Assembly: GCA_036365515.1 (NCBI GenBank)
Contig: CM070877.1
Location: 117,153,321 to 117,217,320, forward strand
DNA from: Torymus aiolomorphi
Taxonomy: Eukaryota; Arthropoda; Insecta; Hymenoptera; Torymidae
Direction: 5' to 3'
Length of the DNA: 64,000 nt
How positions within the stretch are numbered: the stretch's first letter is position 1; the number at the start of each line of letters is the position of its first letter. Below are positions 44,738-57,455 of this stretch, in pieces. The translations under genes were made by a program, and so were the position numbers. Under the pieces are notes generated by a model. That model was not told where the DNA came from, did not search any database, and saw only the letters and a program-made list of their open reading frames with translations.

Positions 44738-46168
44738 TACCTTAAATAAACTTCAAAACTTGAATATCTGGAAGATGCGAGTTCCATATGAAAAAGATCA
44801 CGCAGACGGGCGGAAGGCAGTAAGTTAATTATTAAATAAACTCCAAAACTCATATAGCCGGGAGATGCGAGTTTCATGTATAAGATGAAGGTATGGAAGA
44901 AGCGGGTTCATTATTGAAAAAATCAAAAACCAAAATAGCCGGGGGATTTTTTTAGTAATCAACTCGCTTTATTCCGCCGGTCTGCGTGCCTCCCTCTTCT
45001 ACACGAAACTTTCCTTCCCCTGCTACCTATTTAGGTTTTGGCATTATTTAATAATCAACTCGCTTCTTCCCGTCCGTCTACATGCCTTCCTCGTCTATAT
45101 GAAACTCGCATCCCGCGACTATTTCGACGCCCCTTACGAAAACTAGCACGATTCAGTTTCTCGCGAACACGTTTTCATTGCAGTTTTGTGAAATGTGCTA
45201 GTCTTCGTGAGACCGCGCGTGCTAGTCTTCGTAAGGGGTGTCGATTTGGGTTTTGGAGTTTATTTAATAATTAACTCGCATCCTTCCACCCATCTAGGTA
45301 CCCGCCTTTTCCACGTGGAACTCGCATCCCCCGGGCTATACCTTCTATGCGTAATTAGTACTTTTCGATACTAGTGCGAGGGCAACAATCACACTCGCGT
45401 CAGAACCATTTTTATCACGAGTATCGAACATTATTTTTTGACACAAGGTGCGTAAAGTGCTATTTTAAGACACGTTTGAAAACCTAAACGTGCATAAAAG
45501 TAGTACTTTACGCACGGAGTGTCAAAATAGTACATTAAAAATCAACTTCTTCAGCATTGGAAGCAGCCTGCCAGGATGTTTTACCCCCAAAATGAGTTCA
45601 AAAATGGACGTTTAAAGGCATTTTAAACAATATTTCAATTTTTACAAATTTTGTACATAAAATATCAGCTGATAAATCAGATGATTCTTCAGATGATTTT
45701 TCAGATGATTTATTAGCTGATTCATCAATTTATATTTCATGTACAAAATTTGTAAAAATTGAAATATTGTTTAAAATGCCTTTAAACGTACATTTTTGAT
45801 CTCATTTGGGGGGTAAAACATCCTGGCAGGCTGCTTCCAATGCTGAAGAAGCTGATTTTTAAATTTCGTAAGCTTTTGGAAGCACTAATCATTAAATACG
45901 TACTAGTCTTGGTTTGCACGATCAAGGAAAGATCACGCTAAATGACATTAGCATTTTATTATAGTTACTGCAATTTCGATGTTGACAACTTATAACTGCT
46001 AGCGCAAATTCGAATTTATTTTTGCAAGTGTTTCATGTCTGTATAAATAAGTGATAAATTCCATGCCTTCGAGCAAACTTTCTTCCTTTGTGTAAACAAG
46101 GCTTTTAACTATATGAATATACAATTTATTATACTATCATGAAATTTAAAAAGGAATATATTTTACAG
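44738..46168. other. End of NAPRT intron 1: satellite pieces and a foldback
   Basis: Diverged satellite units in both directions (44745-45330) are followed by a CACTCGCGTCAG hairpin module (45360-45530) and a foldback with ~140-bp arms (45536-45861), whose centre is AGATGATTTTTCAGATGA-like. There is no gene. Confidence 0.65.
45536..45861. repeat. Foldback with ~140-bp arms in NAPRT intron 1
   Basis: AATCAACTTCTTCAGCATTGG at the left and its near-perfect complement at the right. The loop is short, so an intron hairpin is expected. Confidence 0.9.
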
Positions 46169-46339
46169 ATTTATATCAAATCACAATGGCCTATGCGTAT
46201 TGGAAAAATGGAAAAATTAAAGATCGTGCAGTATTTGACCTTTTCTTTCGTAAAAATCCATTTCATGGAGAGTTTACTGTTTTTGCTGGATTGGAGGAGT
46301 GCATTAAATTCATGGATAAATTTCATTACTCTGATAGTG
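46169..46339 (+). CDS. NAPRT: NAPRT exon 2
   Basis: TTTTACAG precedes the exon and GTAAGT follows. The product ([16 protein letters not shown], then [20 protein letters not shown], then [11 protein letters not shown]) is the N-terminal domain of NAPRT. It joins exon 1 after one base and exon 3 after one base of a codon. Confidence 0.97.
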
Positions 46340-46640
46340 GTAAGTTAATTGGATGATTATAATACATATTCACCAAAATGTCATTTACAGAAATATTTTT
46401 ATTGTCCAAAAAACAGTTAATGAGCAATGTAACAATTGTAAATATAATGATTTTTTGCATCAATTTTTATTGTGTTAAAAATGTAGAAGTTAGTCTTAGT
46501 TTTTTTACATGGTACTAATACGAAATAATTTTTTTTTTACTTTAATATTTCTTACCTTACAAACATTTGTACGCACAACAAAAATCGATGGTTACAAGAT
46601 TGCCATAAGAGTTAATAATTAATTTGTAACATCATTTCAG

Positions 46641-46767
46641 ATATCGAATACCTAAAGTCAACAATGTCACCTTCAATTGAACCAGAATTTTTTGAATTTT
46701 TAAAAAATACTACAGCAAAAGATGTTACTCTTTATGCAATTGAAGAAGGATCTGTAGTGTTTCCAAG
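46641..46767 (+). CDS. NAPRT: NAPRT exon 3
   Basis: TTTCAG and GTAAAT bound the exon. It encodes [20 protein letters not shown] and the segment ending EEGSVVFPR, in phase with both neighbours. Confidence 0.95.
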
Positions 46768-46830
46768 GTAAATAAAAATTTTTATATTACTCATAACATT
46801 GGAAAGATAAAACATTCCTGTTTATTACAG

Positions 46831-47042
46831 AGTACCACTATTGAAAGTTGAAGGACCTCTCATAATGGTACAACTTTTGGAAACAACACTCTTAACGTTG
46901 GTGAATTATGCAAGCTTAATGGCAACAAATGCAGCAAGATATCGCATGGTTGCAGGGAAAAAAGTGTCACTTCTCGAATTTGGCCTAAGAAGAGCACAAG
47001 GACCCGATGGAGGCCTTAGTGCATCTAAATATAGTTACATTG
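46831..47042 (+). CDS. NAPRT: NAPRT exon 4
   Basis: The exon follows a 63-bp intron. It encodes [20 protein letters not shown], then [20 protein letters not shown] and [20 protein letters not shown], the conserved core in which [14 protein letters not shown] and [12 protein letters not shown] are family signatures. The donor is GTGAGA. Confidence 0.97.
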
Positions 47043-47464
47043 GTGAGAACAAAAAGCATTGGAGCTTCACTTTCTTATCATCATAATTTATGCATTGGCC
47101 ATAAAAAATTATTATCCTCAGTGTGAAAATTGCCGAGAAATCAATACAAAATGGTTCTTGCTCGTAACAGGTAACGACGGGCAACGTACGCGCACGCGCA
47201 CATACGGAAAAGACACTAATCTTTTGCGTAAAACTGTTAATAAAAGCAAATAAATGCAAATAACAAAAAATAACAGGAATAAGATTTGGGAATGTTTAAA
47301 ACAGTTAGTAAGTGTTGTAAATTCCTAATAATAGCTATAAGCACTTATTTGCATTTATTTGCTTTTTCTGATAGTTCCATGTAATAAGAAATGGTTTTAG
47401 AATACAAAAAAGCAAATAACTGTTAATAACTGTTATCAAGTATTATTTATTGTTATTAATAATG

Positions 47465-48530
47465 AATTCGGAAACAAGACAGGTGCGATCAAAGGTGTCA
47501 TTGACAGAGCGATTAAATTGTCACATAAAGATTTTAGGAAAAAGAATTTAAATTTAGTTAGAGAAACATTTATTAAAAATAGTTATCCCGTAAAATTTAT
47601 TGATAAAATGATTGATGAGAGAGTGTGGGAAATTTATAATGGTGGATTGAAGCAGCGGGTAGATAATCAAACAAGGAATAGAAATGGAAAGAATGCATAT
47701 TTTAGTTTACCATATGTTAGAGGTTTGTCGGAAAGGATTAGAAGGGTTTTTAGTAAACATAATATTCAAGTTTTCTTTAGAAATGATAATAATTTAGAAA
47801 GGTTATTTAGTAATTGTAAAGACAAGGATGATAAATGTTTGAAATCGGGAGTTGTTTATATAAATTAATTGTAGGGATTGTAATGGTTGTTATATTGGTC
47901 AAACGGGTAGATATTTGAAAAAGAGAATATATGAACATCAATATAGTTTACGCAGCTCAAGTTGTACATCGGGTTTGAAAGAACATTGTTTAAATAGTTT
48001 GCATTCTTTCGATTTTGGGAGTGTGGATATTTTGGAACAGGGGATTAAGAATAAATATAAGAGGGAAAGCCTTGAAAGTATTCACATTCTAAGAAATCGG
48101 AATAATGTAAATTTAATGATAGAGTCAAGTAAATTAGATAACATTTATCATTCTTTATTAATTTAAGTGAGAATGGAAAGTTGGAGAGGGGAATGTGGAG
48201 GGTGGTGGGGTAAGAGAAAAGAAGGGGGTATGGGTGCATGGTATATAAGGAGGTGTATCGCGGGTTTTATTTCAGTCCCTGAGGAGGAGCCGGAGCAGGC
48301 TCGAAACGTCGGACAAGGTGGTGGTGGTGGGCAGTCAGATCGTCCTTTGCTAACAAAGTTTTTTCCAGATTTTAATTAAGTTTTTATTTCAGATTCTGCG
48401 GGGGTGATTATAAACAAGGGCAATCTGACTGCCATAAATATTAATTATTTTAATTTAATTTGTAAGACTGTAAGACCGATGGAAAAATTCTTATCAGTTG
48501 AGATTAATAATGAATATTAATTATTTAAAT
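47465..48530 (+). pseudogene. Second Penelope-like element, 5'-truncated, in NAPRT intron 4
   Basis: It is a close copy of the 3' half of the PLE at 1-1420. It starts inside the thumb (HKDFRKKNLNLVRETF), reaches GVVY at about 47860 where a one-base difference shifts frame, and continues GCYIGQTGRYLKKRIYEH to a stop at 48166. The 3' sequence includes the hammerhead-like motif and the tail shared with copy 1. Surrounding DNA is rich in GCAAATAAATGCAAATAA words. Confidence 0.9.
48274..48313 (+). ncRNA. Hammerhead ribozyme-like motif of PLE copy 2
   Basis: CTGAGGA at 48279-48285, a GAGCC/GGCTC stem and GAAAC at 48303-48307. The stem II loop differs by one base from copy 1 while the pairing is kept. 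Confidence 0.55.
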
Positions 48531-49187
48531 TTATTGACACTCTATTTTTTAATATACATAATTGCTCATAATTATTGTTAGTGACTGTTATTAATTTTAA
48601 GTAACAATTTTATGTTAATAGTATATGTCGGTAGTAAATTATTAATTATTATCATAAAATTATTGTTATAATCGAAATAAAGTTATAAATTATATAACAA
48701 TATTAATATTTAATTATAAATAATAATCATTCATATCTCTTATAAAATTTTTTTTCAATAAAAATGCAAATAACTGTGATATTAACATTTTTTGTCATGA
48801 CTTTCATTTGATTCATAAAAAAAGGCAAATAAATGCAAATAACTGCAAATAACTGTAAAAAACTGTTACTAACAGCAAATAATTCTTAAAAACCATAATT
48901 AAGTGTTATTAGCGTCCCAAATCATGCATTTATAAACTGCAAATAATAGCAAATAACTACAAATAAAAATTATATTTAGTTCTTAACAATTGTGTGCATA
49001 ATTTATTTCCGCCTGGGAAGGTCAAATACGGATCTACCCTCTAAAACCAATTATCAACGAGAATCTTTGATAACTATATACGCTCATTATATCTAGTTAG
49101 ACTGAGGATAATTATTTTTGTCACCTTGTTATAACAATTTTATAACTATGGTATCTCTATACACTTATAAAATCGATTTCTTTGCAG

Positions 49188-49306
49188 GTGGCTTTGATGG
49201 AACCAGTAACGTTTTAGCTGGGAAATTATTTCAGATACCAGTAAATGGTACTCACGCACATGCCTACATTACTTCTTTTACCAGTTTTGGTGATCTACAA
49301 ATCAAG
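49188..49306 (+). CDS. NAPRT: NAPRT exon 5
   Basis: TTTGCAG precedes the exon. It encodes [20 protein letters not shown] then [14 protein letters not shown]. The GTxAH histidine is the likely phosphorylated catalytic residue of this family. Confidence 0.97.
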
Positions 49307-49656
49307 GTTTGCAAATGACAATTATTTTCATAAAAATTATATTAAATTAATATTTAAAGAGGTATAAAAATTTATATCAAATTACATACATTAGATAAAC
49401 TCATTTCTTATTTCTTGAATTTTTTTTTTGTTATTTTAGTTATTCACAAGAGAGATGATTCATTTTGAAAAATTTAATGAGTTAAAATAATAAGAAATTT
49501 GTAAAACATCTGCTTTTGGCCTTAAAGTCTCTGGAATTTTTTACTTTGAAAATTCATTTATAATATTGAAATTTTTACGTCACTCACATAATTCTTTTTT
49601 AATAGATTCGATTAAAATAACAATTAATTGTTACCATTTTGTCATCTAATTTCTAG

Positions 49657-49850
49657 ACTTTAGCTCACAAGCAAACTGGAGAACAAAGAGATCTATTGGG
49701 ACTTTCATGCGAATACCGTGATCAAATAGCATCGGATTTCAACGCATTAGTCTCTGAAGCTTCAGATGGAGAACTCGCAGCGTTAGTAAGCTATGCTATT
49801 GCTTTTCCAGATGGGTTTATGGCCCTGGTGGATACCTATGACGTCAAAAG
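49657..49850 (+). CDS. NAPRT: NAPRT exon 6
   Basis: TTCTAG and GTATAT bound the exon. It encodes TLAHKQTGEQRDLLGLSCEY and ends AFPDGFMALVDTYDVKR, where F-x-A-L-V-D-T-Y-D is a hallmark of the active-site barrel. Confidence 0.97.
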
Positions 49851-49999
49851 GTATATGTTCCGTTTCATTAATTTTTGAATTGATCACGATGTCTTCTTAT
49901 AGGTGAAAATGACTGCTGCTTGACGTCATTATCATGATAATTCTTTTCTTTTTTGTTTTTTACACATTTTAATACGACTACAATTTTTTGCCATACTGC

Positions 50000-52541
50000 A
50001 CTTGACACTAAAACAAGGCCTCAAATGCTTTACTACTTTATTTGATCTCCAACTGACTTTATTTAACTCTTATTAAATATGTGGAGAAGATATTATTTGT
50101 ATAAAAACTGTGTAATCCTCAAAATTTGTTGTCCTGAGCATTTAAGAGCTTTCACGCGTGATGTGCAGGTGTTCCGAAGCCTAACAAAATTGTGTTTATA
50201 GTGTAGAAACATCGGCCAAGCGACAAGCAAACGTAACCGGCCTAAATCTAACGAATAAGCTTCTAACTAACGGGAGCAATAAGACACCTCGTAATGTTGC
50301 GAGAAACAACCCAATTATATCTGACGAACCGACTTGGTCTCACAAGAGTGGTTTATTAAGACACGGTGAATTGGGTGAGCTCTACGTAAGGTACGGTCAC
50401 GTGCAGTCTTCTTGCTTTATCTGACATGAGAATTTTCTCAAATAATTTTATGTAACGCTAAAGTAGATTACATGATTAGGTATTTAGACGGAGATGGTGT
50501 GATGAAGATATTTTCTAGTGAGATAAAGCAAAGGCCTTTTCATGTATCATTAAATCATTTAGCAGCTTTTTAAAACATGATTTTAAAATAAAATAGGGAA
50601 AGGGAAATTTTAATTTTGGAGCACACAAGATTATGGAATAAATATTTCAGAATGGTCAAATTCATACTAGGGTGACTTCACCAGTGAATGAACAAATAAG
50701 GAAATTTCAATTTTTGTTATTTAGTTATTAAGAGAATTAAAAATGGATTAACAGGTTCGTTACTGACAATGTATAAGGTTTTTCTACTCCCCCATCCTAC
50801 GCAATAAAACTTGTTAATGATAATGTATACATCAATGTAAATATGCAATATTATTTTAAATCTTGAGATCAGTATTCCGTTGAATATAATAAATCTTAAA
50901 ATCCTACACAATGAGAAAATCATTGTTTAAAAAAAGTTTTATTTAACTCTCGAACTGTTCGATGTCATAAAGTACGGAAAACCGCATAGGCGACATGTGT
51001 CGTATTTGACTCATGCCGGCCCAGCGGAAAAAAATTCATGAGTCGTATTTGACTCATGCCGTAGTGAACCTGTTAAAAGCAAAAATCTTTTTTAATTAGT
51101 ACTTTAAAATCTTCAAATTTTACGTCAGTGACAAAATTTTAGATAAAGAATAAAAGTAGAAATTTTGTTTAAAAGAAATCTAAATATCTCCTAAAAACCA
51201 GTAAATGAACATGCGATCTTAGTATCTAAATACATTTCGTCAGTGAATGAATACTTCGCCAGTGAATAAACACTCAATAGCGGCGATTTTATGATTTTAT
51301 TCTTAACAAGATAATTTCTTTTATGCAGAATCTTTATGTAAAATGAAATAAAAATTTTAAAATGTTCGTTAACTGGTGACTGTTCGGATATTGGTGGAGT
51401 CATCCTAATGTATAATGAAATTTTGAAAAAAAAAGCAGTACTCAAGCATTTTCTGCAACTTCTTTAAGTCAAATCTAATTTTAAATTTTATCTAAAATAT
51501 TTTATGATTCATGTCAAATTGTAGGACAACGTTCCAAGTGCTTCTTTATGTACTCCTTTTGTAGTTCAAAGTTAAATTAAAGTATACAATAAATGATAGT
51601 GACTATATCATTTACTTTGTATTCTTTAATTTGACTTTGGACTACAAATAGGAGTACATAAAGAAGCACTTGAAACGTCGTCCTACAATTTAACACGAAT
51701 CAGGTGTTACGATTTTTGTTTCATCTAACCAGCTGTGACCATTAATTTCATCAATTTCAAACTTAATCAAAGATTACTGCTAGGCAGCCAAATCATCATC
51801 ACAACATAAAATATTTTATGTTATTTTCTTGATATATTGTGTTATAATGTTTTCTTTTTCGTTCAAGCTCATAATCAAAAATTTATTTATGTATAAAATA
51901 ATATAGCATTCAAAATTAAGCATGTATTTATTTATTTCAACTTTTTAATGATAGTTGCTGGAATTTCAAATATTCTTTTTTAAAATATTATGATTATTTA
52001 AAATTGTATCGAAAGAATTTCAGTATTTTGAATTTTTACATTCTGAATTTAACTTTATTGTTGTAATTTTTATGTTCTTAAATTGAAGCACCTTTGACCC
52101 AAAAAATGTCATGTTGGGCTAATTTTTTAAAAGATTGAACTAATATACAAGTATGTATATATATATCCATTTAAAAAATCGACCTTATGAAGTGCCCTTC
52201 CCAATTCAACGTTAAATTAAAAATAAAATTAAAGATACGCAGTTTTAAAAAAAAAAATATGCCTGCTCTGAGTTATACTTATACTCATTAATCACTCATC
52301 ATTTAATATTAGATGTTTTTATTGTAAATAATAAAGAAGTAATGTACTATATATAATAAAGATATCTAATTTAATTAATCATTTTATATTAATAATTACT
52401 AACATTTTTGGAAATATTTTTGTATGCAATAGTGAGTCTACATTCATAATTCATACTAGATGTTAGACTTCGCCCATAAATTGCGAAATAATTGTTTAAA
52501 GCGCTATATGTAAATTAGACAATGTCTTTTCATTTTTACAG
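50000..52541. other. NAPRT intron 6 DNA with a foldback
   Basis: A foldback with ~80-bp arms lies at 51516-51692 (AAATTGTAGGACAACGTTCC and complement). A short direct repeat of GAGTCGTATTTGACTCATGCC-like sequence occurs near 51000-51060. Otherwise the DNA is AT-rich with no gene. Confidence 0.6.
51516..51692. repeat. Foldback with ~80-bp arms in NAPRT intron 6
   Basis: The arms GTACATAAAGAAGCACTTG and complement meet around 51605 with a very short loop. Confidence 0.9.
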
Positions 52542-52767
52542 AAGTGGTTTATTGAATTTCTGTGCAGTTGCTCTGGCCTTGAACGATCTAGGTTATAGGG
52601 CAATCGGCATTCGAATTGATAGTGGAGATTTAGCGTACCTTAGTCACGTAGCAAGAGAGATCTTCCAAAAACTTGCTAAAAAGCTTGATTTACCATGGTT
52701 TGCTAATCTTACCATTGTTGCATCCAATGACATCAACGAAGAAACTATCATAAGCTTGAATGAACAG
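52542..52767 (+). CDS. NAPRT: NAPRT exon 7
   Basis: TTTTACAG precedes the exon and GTGATT follows. It encodes [20 protein letters not shown], then [15 protein letters not shown], the PRPP-binding strand with D-S-G-D-L, and ends [15 protein letters not shown]. Confidence 0.97.
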
Positions 52768-52877
52768 GTGATTAAAATAAAAAAAAATTATTTACATATT
52801 TATTTTTTATTTGCTAAATTATACTTTCAATTCTAATAGAAATTGATAACCAAGAAATATTTTCGAAAAACATATAT

Positions 52878-54664
52878 AAAGGTTCGAGCCGGATAAGCAT
52901 GTGAAATATGCCTTATCAGATTATCCTTTCAAAGCTATACTTTCAAAACTTTTATAAAAAAAGATATTGCAGTTTCAGGCTCCCACCTCCAACTGCTGCG
53001 GCGTAACCTCAAAAGTGTAATTATTTTTCAACAAATTTTCATTAGTTAATTTTTCAAGCTCTAAAACTGCAATTGGAATTTTTCAAAACAGAAAAATTTT
53101 CTTTTTTCTTTCAAATTTGGAAAATATTTTTTACATAGCATTACGTGCCAAAACATAAGCTCAAAATTGAGATTTAAAATTTTTAAATTTCTATACATCC
53201 CTGTATACGTAGTAACTCACAAAAAAATTTTTAGTATTTATATTTTGCTACATTTTCAACCAACACGAAATTTTCAGATTTTTCAAAATGGTGTGCGTCT
53301 AACCTAAAACAATTAAAAACCACTTTTTCCTAATGTTCGCCGTTTTTTACACTTTCTTTGAGGTTTCTATTTTTTCTTTTTACTAAAATATTACAAAATT
53401 CATTTTTTATTCACTAGAAATACAAAATAATTGAGAAAAATCTTCTAATCTCAGAAACAGTTGTTTTAGCTCACGTCGCCTATAAATTTTATTTAATCTT
53501 ATAAGATTAAATAAAATTTAAATGCTATTTCAAGGTTGAATGAGACTGCTTTGTACACAAATTACCTCACTGACTTGTGAGGTGTGACAACATAATCTAG
53601 ATTATGTTGTGACAATAAAAACCAAAATAAGAGTTTGTAACTCCAAAAATACACTTTCTGGCAGAAAAATGTCTTATGAAAAACTATGGAAAACTACGAA
53701 AAACTAGGAATAGCTGTGCAAATCTGCAAAAAGCTATGAAAAACTATGTAAAAATATACAAAATTATGAACAATTATGAAAAAATAAAAAAAAAACTGTG
53801 AAATTAAATCCGAATGGAAATAAAAACCATACATTCCTGCTACGTTTGCGTATGTTTGGGTACGTTTGCGTACGTTTTTCCATACGTTTGCCTATGTTTT
53901 GGTTACGATTCGGACATCTGTACCGCATTGTACAGAAACGTACGCAAACGTACATGAACGTACGCTAATGTACAGAAATTTGCAGTATTGTGTCAAAAAG
54001 CTATAGGAACGTACATTTACTAAAAAAATTATATTATTATCAAATTACATCCTTAGATCATGTTGATGTACGTTTGCGTACATTCGCATACATTAGCGTA
54101 CGTTCGTTTACGTTTACGTACGTTCATGTACAGAAATATTTACGTGTCAGCAGTTGAAATTCCATATCTAAAATGTATAAAGCCATATATATCCGTATAT
54201 AATAAGTATGTTTCTGCACGTTTACGTCCGTTCGCGTACGTTTCCGTATGAGTCGAATACTGTACAATATGTCTGAACGTACGCAAACCTGCCGAAAGAT
54301 GCAGTATTTTACGTTATAGTACCGTGGGTTTTTTCTAATCGGAAAAATCTCAAAATTATAACATTGATATGATTTTTCGGCGCTCGTGGTATAAAATACG
54401 GTTCGCGACTAGCACGTAAGTAGATTATTTGCCTCATGTAATTTTTCACTCTCGCTTCGCTCGAAGTAAATTTCCACGCCCGTATCGAAAAGTACTATTT
54501 CATAGTTTTTCATTACTTGTAAAAAAATTGTACTAATGGGGTTACGCAGCGGCTGGTAAGCGAGGGGTTGGAAATTTCTTTTTTATAACAGATTTAAAAG
54601 TATAACTTTGAAAGAATAATCTGATAAGGCGTATTTCACATACTTATATCGGGCTAGAGCCTTT
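52878..54664. mobile_element. 1.79-kb inverted-repeat element in NAPRT intron 7
   Basis: The ends (about 60-120 bp) are inverted: GTGAAATATGCCTTATCAGA on the left and its complement on the right, with AAAGGCTC-type termini. It contains the CGTACG relative at 53810-54342 and a CTCTCGCTTCGCTCG hairpin module near 54455. No gene. Confidence 0.75.
53810..54342. mobile_element. Short CGTACG-iterated element
   Basis: Ends CCGAATGGAAATAAAA and a complement-like TTTTCTAATCGG enclose GTACGTTTGCGTACG-type iterations, as in the 30-kb element. Confidence 0.6.
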
Positions 54665-54979
54665 TCTATTTGTTCAATACTTCTTTAATAATAGTTTGTC
54701 AAGAATCATTAAATTTTGACAAAGATAGATTTTTTTAAATTAAAAGAAGTAATTTACTTATAATATCATTATGTAAAAGTTTATTTAATATACTTTTTAT
54801 TTTATTTAGAAAATTTTAGTACATTGTTCTTTTTTGATTTTATAATTAAAAAAAAGGATCACAGATGTAAAAATGCCAAGAGAGCAATAAAGCCTTGTCA
54901 TAACTCCACTGTAGTTATGGACATTTTGTTGAAAAAATCTTAAATGTAAATCATTCAATCTAAAAATCTTAGATACAAA

Positions 54980-55630
54980 TTTTAATAAAAGACGTTAAGT
55001 ATAAAGATTTTTTATGATGATTACTTTCTATATTATAACTTAAGTAACGGTATAACTTGAAACGACGGCACTTTGAGTAACGAAAACAATTTTTGTTGAC
55101 AAAATTTAACTATCGACAAAATAGATACCACCATCTAATAAAAATTCAATAAAACACTGGAATATTTTTTAATTTCTATCCGATTTTAATTTGGAAGGTC
55201 TCATTTTGTTTCTCGTTCAATTTCAAGAGGACGTACTAATATGAAAAATTGAAAATTATCAAGACCTGCAAAGTTTATGACCTTTTGTTTGTAAAAAACA
55301 CGCACATCTTTATAAACATTTGGACGTAACTTTGCAGGTCTTGATAATTTTACATTTTTATATTGGTACCTCCCCCTGAAATTGAACAAGGAACAAAATG
55401 AAACCTCCTCAATTAAAATCGGATTGAAATTAGAAAAGATTGCAGTGTTTTATTGATTTTGTTAACTGGTGGTATCTATACTTTGTCAATAGTTAAATTT
55501 TTTCAACAAAAATTGTTTTCGTTACTTAAAGTTCCGTTCTTTCAAGTTATGTCGTTGCTTATGTTATAGTATGTGAAATAGTCATTGTAAGAAATCTTTA
55601 TATTTAATGTCTATTTTAACCATAGAACCA
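54980..55630. repeat. Foldback with ~300-bp arms
   Basis: AAGTAACGGTATAACTTGAA and many following words are repeated in inverted form to about 55630. The centre lies near 55300 (TCAAGACCTGCAAAG and complement). The pairing is long but imperfect. Confidence 0.85.
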
Positions 55631-55924
55631 CCTTAATTTTTCAAATCAGTCTCATTACTATAAAATCAATGATTATGTTTCATTTTAAAAATAAAGTCAG
55701 AAAAAGTCTAAATTCATTTTTGATATTATGTATGAAAAGTTGATACGTAAAGGGTGATTTTTCGTGCGTGAAGTGACACTTTACTCGAGGCAGTGTGTGA
55801 AATAGATGTTCGTGCGTGAAGTAAACTTCACGCACTGCAGCGTGTAGGACGCCACCTCACGCACACAAAATCACTCTTCGCGCATTACCTTTACGCATAA
55901 AAGTAACAAAATAGTATATTATGT

Positions 55925-56560
55925 GCCAACCCGTATGGAAATAATAAATGTATAAAAGTGTATGAAGACGCAGGAAAACGTATAAAAATGTATAAAAATG
56001 TACATTTTTATTGGTTTTTGGACATATTTTATATGACCTTATACATTTTCGTACATTTTTTTACAATTTAGAAATTCATCCATGTCGAATTTTTAAAAAG
56101 GTTAATGTTGTAAAACATAGGAAACCGTATAAAAATGTACATTTCTGTACATTTTCGTAGATATTTTAAATTTTTACAACTTGTTACATTTTTATACATT
56201 TATATACATTTTTACACACCTAAATACATTGTCATATATTTTCGTACAATTTAGTAATTTTCCCATGTTAAATTAATGAAAAAATAAATCGACGCCTCCT
56301 GTTCATATAATTCTAGCTCGTGGAAGAGTGCAACATAATTCTAACTCAAGATTCTATGCAAGATAATTCCAACTCAAGATTTTGTGCAATATAATTTTAA
56401 CTCGCAACTCCGTGCATTAAAATTCTAATTCTGAACAATACAATATGATTCCTATTCAAACTTACCGTGCAATATAATGTTAACTCGCGCAGCAAAACAA
56501 TATAAATTAAATTCAAATAATCGTGGACATTATTTCTTACGAAAAACAATTCTGTACTCA
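55925..56560. other. Iterated GTATAAAAATGTACAT and ATAATTCTAACTC sequence
   Basis: AT-rich short-period words related in style to the CGTACG elements (55930-56250) are followed by ~30-bp AACTCxxxATTCTGTGCAATATAATT-type units (56300-56500). There is no gene. Confidence 0.5.
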
Positions 56561-56609
56561 AGCCCTTCTAATAACACGGGAGAGAATGAGTAGTAAACTA
56601 GTAGTAAAC

Positions 56610-57290
56610 CCAAGTAGCCGGGGGATACGAGGTCCACGCATATTAGGGAATTACGTAGAAGTGTAACAATAAGCAAAACAATTATTTAAATAATTTTTAA
56701 ACCAAAGTAAGCAGGGCTCGAGGCGGAGGATACGAGGTCCACACTGAGAGAAATGTTGTAGAAAAATTTACTATAAATATAAGAGAAATTACTATGTTCT
56801 ATAGAAACTTTGGGACAGACTCGAATTATCGTAAAATTTACTACAATTTATAGTAAAAATTGCTATATACATAGTAAAAATTACTCAAAATATAGGAGTT
56901 TTTACTATAAATTGTAGTAAATTTTATGATAATTTGAGTCTGTCTCACGGTTACTATAAATATAGTAATTTTTTCTAAACCATTTTTCTCCGTGCACGCA
57001 TATTAGGGAATTACGTAGAAGTGCAACAATCAGCAATACGATTATTTAAATAATTTTTAAACCTAAATAGCCGGGGGATACGAGGTCCACGCATATTAGG
57101 GAATAACGTAGAAATGCAACAATAAGGAAAACAATTATTCAAATAATTTTTAAACCCAAGTAGACAGGCAATATGAGGCGAAGTCCACGCGTATATGAGA
57201 ATTACGTAGACGCGAAATACGATTATTTAGAAAATGTTTAAACCCAAGTACTCTTGGAATACGAGGTCCACGCATGTAAGGGAATTACAG
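56610..57290. repeat. Dispersed block of the 93-bp satellite
   Basis: About six units contain ACCCAAGTAGCCGGGGGATA then CGAGGTCCACGCATATTAGG and AATTACGTAGA. The MITE at 56740-56994 splits one unit exactly at GGTCCA/CGCATATT. Confidence 0.85.
56740..56994. mobile_element. MITE with CACTGAGAG...CTCCGTG ends (copy C)
   Basis: Long inverted arms (TTACTATAAATATAGTAA-type words, with GGGACAGACTCGAATTATC and complement) lie inside the satellite, which gives the empty site. Near-identical to 61669-61894. Confidence 0.85.
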
Positions 57291-57434
57291 AGACTAAATG
57301 TCCTATGACGGCCCCTACTTGACCAACCGCAAACATATTCATTTGATTCTACACAACGCTTACACAGGCATATACATCTATATATATATACATACATATA
57401 CACACGTATACTTTGCCCTACCCAGTATATCTTA

Positions 57435-57455
57435 CTCGGGGGGGGGGGGGGGTTA
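57435..57455. repeat. Poly-G run
   Basis: About 14-17 consecutive G residues follow CTTACTC. It may form a quadruplex or be an assembly artefact. Confidence 0.8.
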
